From contig ML133436.1 in the NCBI GenBank assembly GCA_003864495.1, positions 4,630,212 to 4,694,211 of the forward strand: a stretch of 64,000 bases of DNA, read 5' to 3'. Positions 62,531 to 64,000 of the stretch are shown in pieces. Made by a program: the position numbers and the translations under genes. The stretch is from Nemopilema nomurai. Taxonomy: Eukaryota > Cnidaria > Scyphozoa > Rhizostomeae > Rhizostomatidae. The stretch's first letter is position 1, and the number at the start of each line of letters is the position of its first letter. Below the pieces are notes generated by a model. The model worked only from the letters and a program-made list of their open reading frames with translations. It was not told the origin of the DNA and made no database searches.

Positions 62531-62805
62531 TAGTGGCACAATGAGGGGGGGATTGTTTGTTTGTGCTATTTTTTGTGATAAATAGAGCTACAGTAAAAAG
62601 CGAGGGATGCATAAATCGACTTTGCCACCCCGGAGAAACATAGCCACCAGATTGGAGTAAATTTGGGCTAGCACCCTCGCCAATGAACAGACCCGCCAAA
62701 CCTAAATGCTGAGAGTGGATGATTCGAGGCCGACTTTGCAATTTAATTCAACGAACGTCATCAAGATAATAAAACGTTTGGTAAAAAAGTGTTGTATTTA
62801 TTGCT

Positions 62806-63930
62806 TTAAATTACCCCCAAACGGTCGGAAAAGCTTCCAATAGGTGGAAATGTGGCCCGGGTGGTATGCGGCTGCGCCATTTCCACCAGTGCTATTCTGG
62901 TCATCCAGCCATCGAGAATTCTGTGAATTTCCTGAAATGACGGTCTTTCTTCTGGTTGCCTGCGCCAACAATTGTTCAAAAGTGTCTTCAAATCTCTGAC
63001 ACAAGTCTCTGGAATCTCCGGGCGCACTCCGCTTATGATTGCGTCCATTATCTTTGAAGAAGAAACAGAATCAGCAACCGTTTATTTTCGTGAAGAGCAA
63101 TTCAATGTCAACGTTTTATAATCCAAGCTATTTTCAAGCTATTCGCAGATGAAACGAGCTACAAAACTTTACTTTTATATGCACCTGATTTTAGGAGTAT
63201 AATTTTGTTACGCTGCGTACAATGAAATAAGGGTCTCAACTCTCAACGCGTGCAAGGTAGAAAATATTGAAAATTATTTATTCTACATTCTTTTATTCAT
63301 TTCTAATTGCACTGTATCTATGAATTATATCTAAAATACTACAATGCTTTGACTCTAAACTTATCTCTAAATCACTTTTTGGTTATAAACAGCTTATTGC
63401 AAAATGGAAAACAGTTCACTGCCATGCTTCGGAAATAGATAATTTTATAGGTATCATTATGCATTGTTAAGACTAACAAATAGCATTTTCCAAATCACTT
63501 TTTGGATGGCCGTGTTTCATAAAATATAGCTAAACATAGGTGAAAATGTATCACAATATAGCATACTATGTGCACAATATAAGGTGTAACGCATCACTTG
63601 TAATACTACAATACTATATATTTAAATCATTATCATACCATCACGTCATAAAGCAACTAAAAAGAGTACTTCATATGGGAAATCAATCTATTTAAGAAGC
63701 AAGCAATTTTATGCAGATGTGGTATTTCAAGGGAACATTAAATCTTACTTGGAACTCAAACTGGTAGCCTCTGTAGGGCCGCTTGTTCGCAACCATTTCC
63801 CAGAGTGTTATTCCATACGAATAAACGTCTGCAGCAGGGGTGTACCGGCCCCTTACTTTGGGGGGTTTCGGGGGCAGAACCTCAGGTGCTGCCCAGCAAA
63901 CTGTCCCCGGAAAACTTGACATTCGATTGT
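62806..63930 (-). CDS. Protein kinase (TKL-like), C-terminal half; 5' part outside the window
   Basis: Two exons, 63930-63749 and 63051-62806 (stop TAA), joined in phase 0. They encode the activation-segment end and C-lobe of a protein kinase: MSSFPGTVCWAAPEVL (P+1 loop and APE motif), AADVYSYGITLWEMVANKRP (subdomain IX aspartate and W-E-M), GVRPEIPETC and LLNNCWRRQPEERPSFQEI (subdomain XI, C-W-x-x-x-P-x-x-R-P-S-F). The GTVCW start of the P+1 loop and VRPEIP resemble tyrosine-kinase-like (Raf/MLK/RIPK-type) serine/threonine kinases more than tyrosine kinases. A short tail of about 30 residues follows the domain. The glycine loop, catalytic HRD and DFG motifs must lie upstream of 64000, so activity cannot be judged. 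The intron of about 700 bp contains nothing recognisable. Confidence 0.9.
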
Positions 63931-64000
63931 CTAAGAAAAAAGAGTTGTTCAGCTTCTCACAGTCAGGTCAGCCGTTGAAAATCATCCGCTTCTAGAGGAC

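Larger units (their letters stand above)
61119..62805. other. Region between the transposon and the kinase gene
   Basis: Contains the right target duplication, a possible small gene at 61304-61633, a guanine tract near 62509-62530, and otherwise no recognisable feature. Confidence 0.45.

Overview
The window is nuclear DNA from an animal. Every confident gene is split by GT-AG introns of roughly 50 bp to 2 kb, and the proteins are metazoan types: AMBRA1, EXOSC2, COG7, an acetylcholine-receptor-like Cys-loop channel, a cadherin-family adhesion receptor, a TKL-like kinase and a THAP/P-element transposase. Compact genes, divergent vertebrate orthologues and a large C1q/Ig/cadherin receptor suggest an invertebrate, possibly an early-branching one such as a sponge. 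That placement is inference and I cannot confirm it.

Layout. 0.9-7.3 kb (+): an AMBRA1 orthologue with a split WD40 propeller. 8.25-9.42 kb (+): a two-exon WD40-repeat protein. 9.49-15.17 kb (-): a nicotinic-receptor-like channel subunit with all seven coding exons placed, tail-to-tail with the WD40 gene (70 bp between stop codons). It carries an extra cysteine-rich domain between the signal peptide and the ligand-binding domain. 18.05-36.00 kb (+): one giant type I membrane protein of about 2,570 residues: signal peptide, nine C1q/TNF-like domains, an Ig domain, seven cadherin repeats, an FN3-like juxtamembrane region, one membrane helix and a cytoplasmic tail. 36.36-40.50 kb (-): EXOSC2 (RRP4, RNA exosome cap). 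41.11-52.88 kb (+): COG7 (Golgi tethering complex), head-to-head with EXOSC2. 56.05-61.12 kb: a complete P-element-like DNA transposon with 33-bp perfect terminal inverted repeats, a 7-bp target duplication and an open four-exon THAP transposase gene. 62.8-63.93 kb (-): the last two exons of a TKL-like kinase whose start lies beyond the window.

The genes do not form a pathway. They mix housekeeping roles (autophagy/ubiquitin adaptor, RNA decay, Golgi traffic) with cell-surface signalling and adhesion. Introns and intergenic DNA carry many minisatellites (12, 17, 18, 19, 41, 47 and 96 bp periods) and at least two dispersed repeat families.

The most unusual items are the C1q-Ig-cadherin receptor, the cysteine-rich channel subunit and the apparently recent P-like transposon. 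Splice junctions were assigned by eye from GT/AG signals, reading-frame phase and remembered family similarity. Unresolved junctions are stated in the entries.
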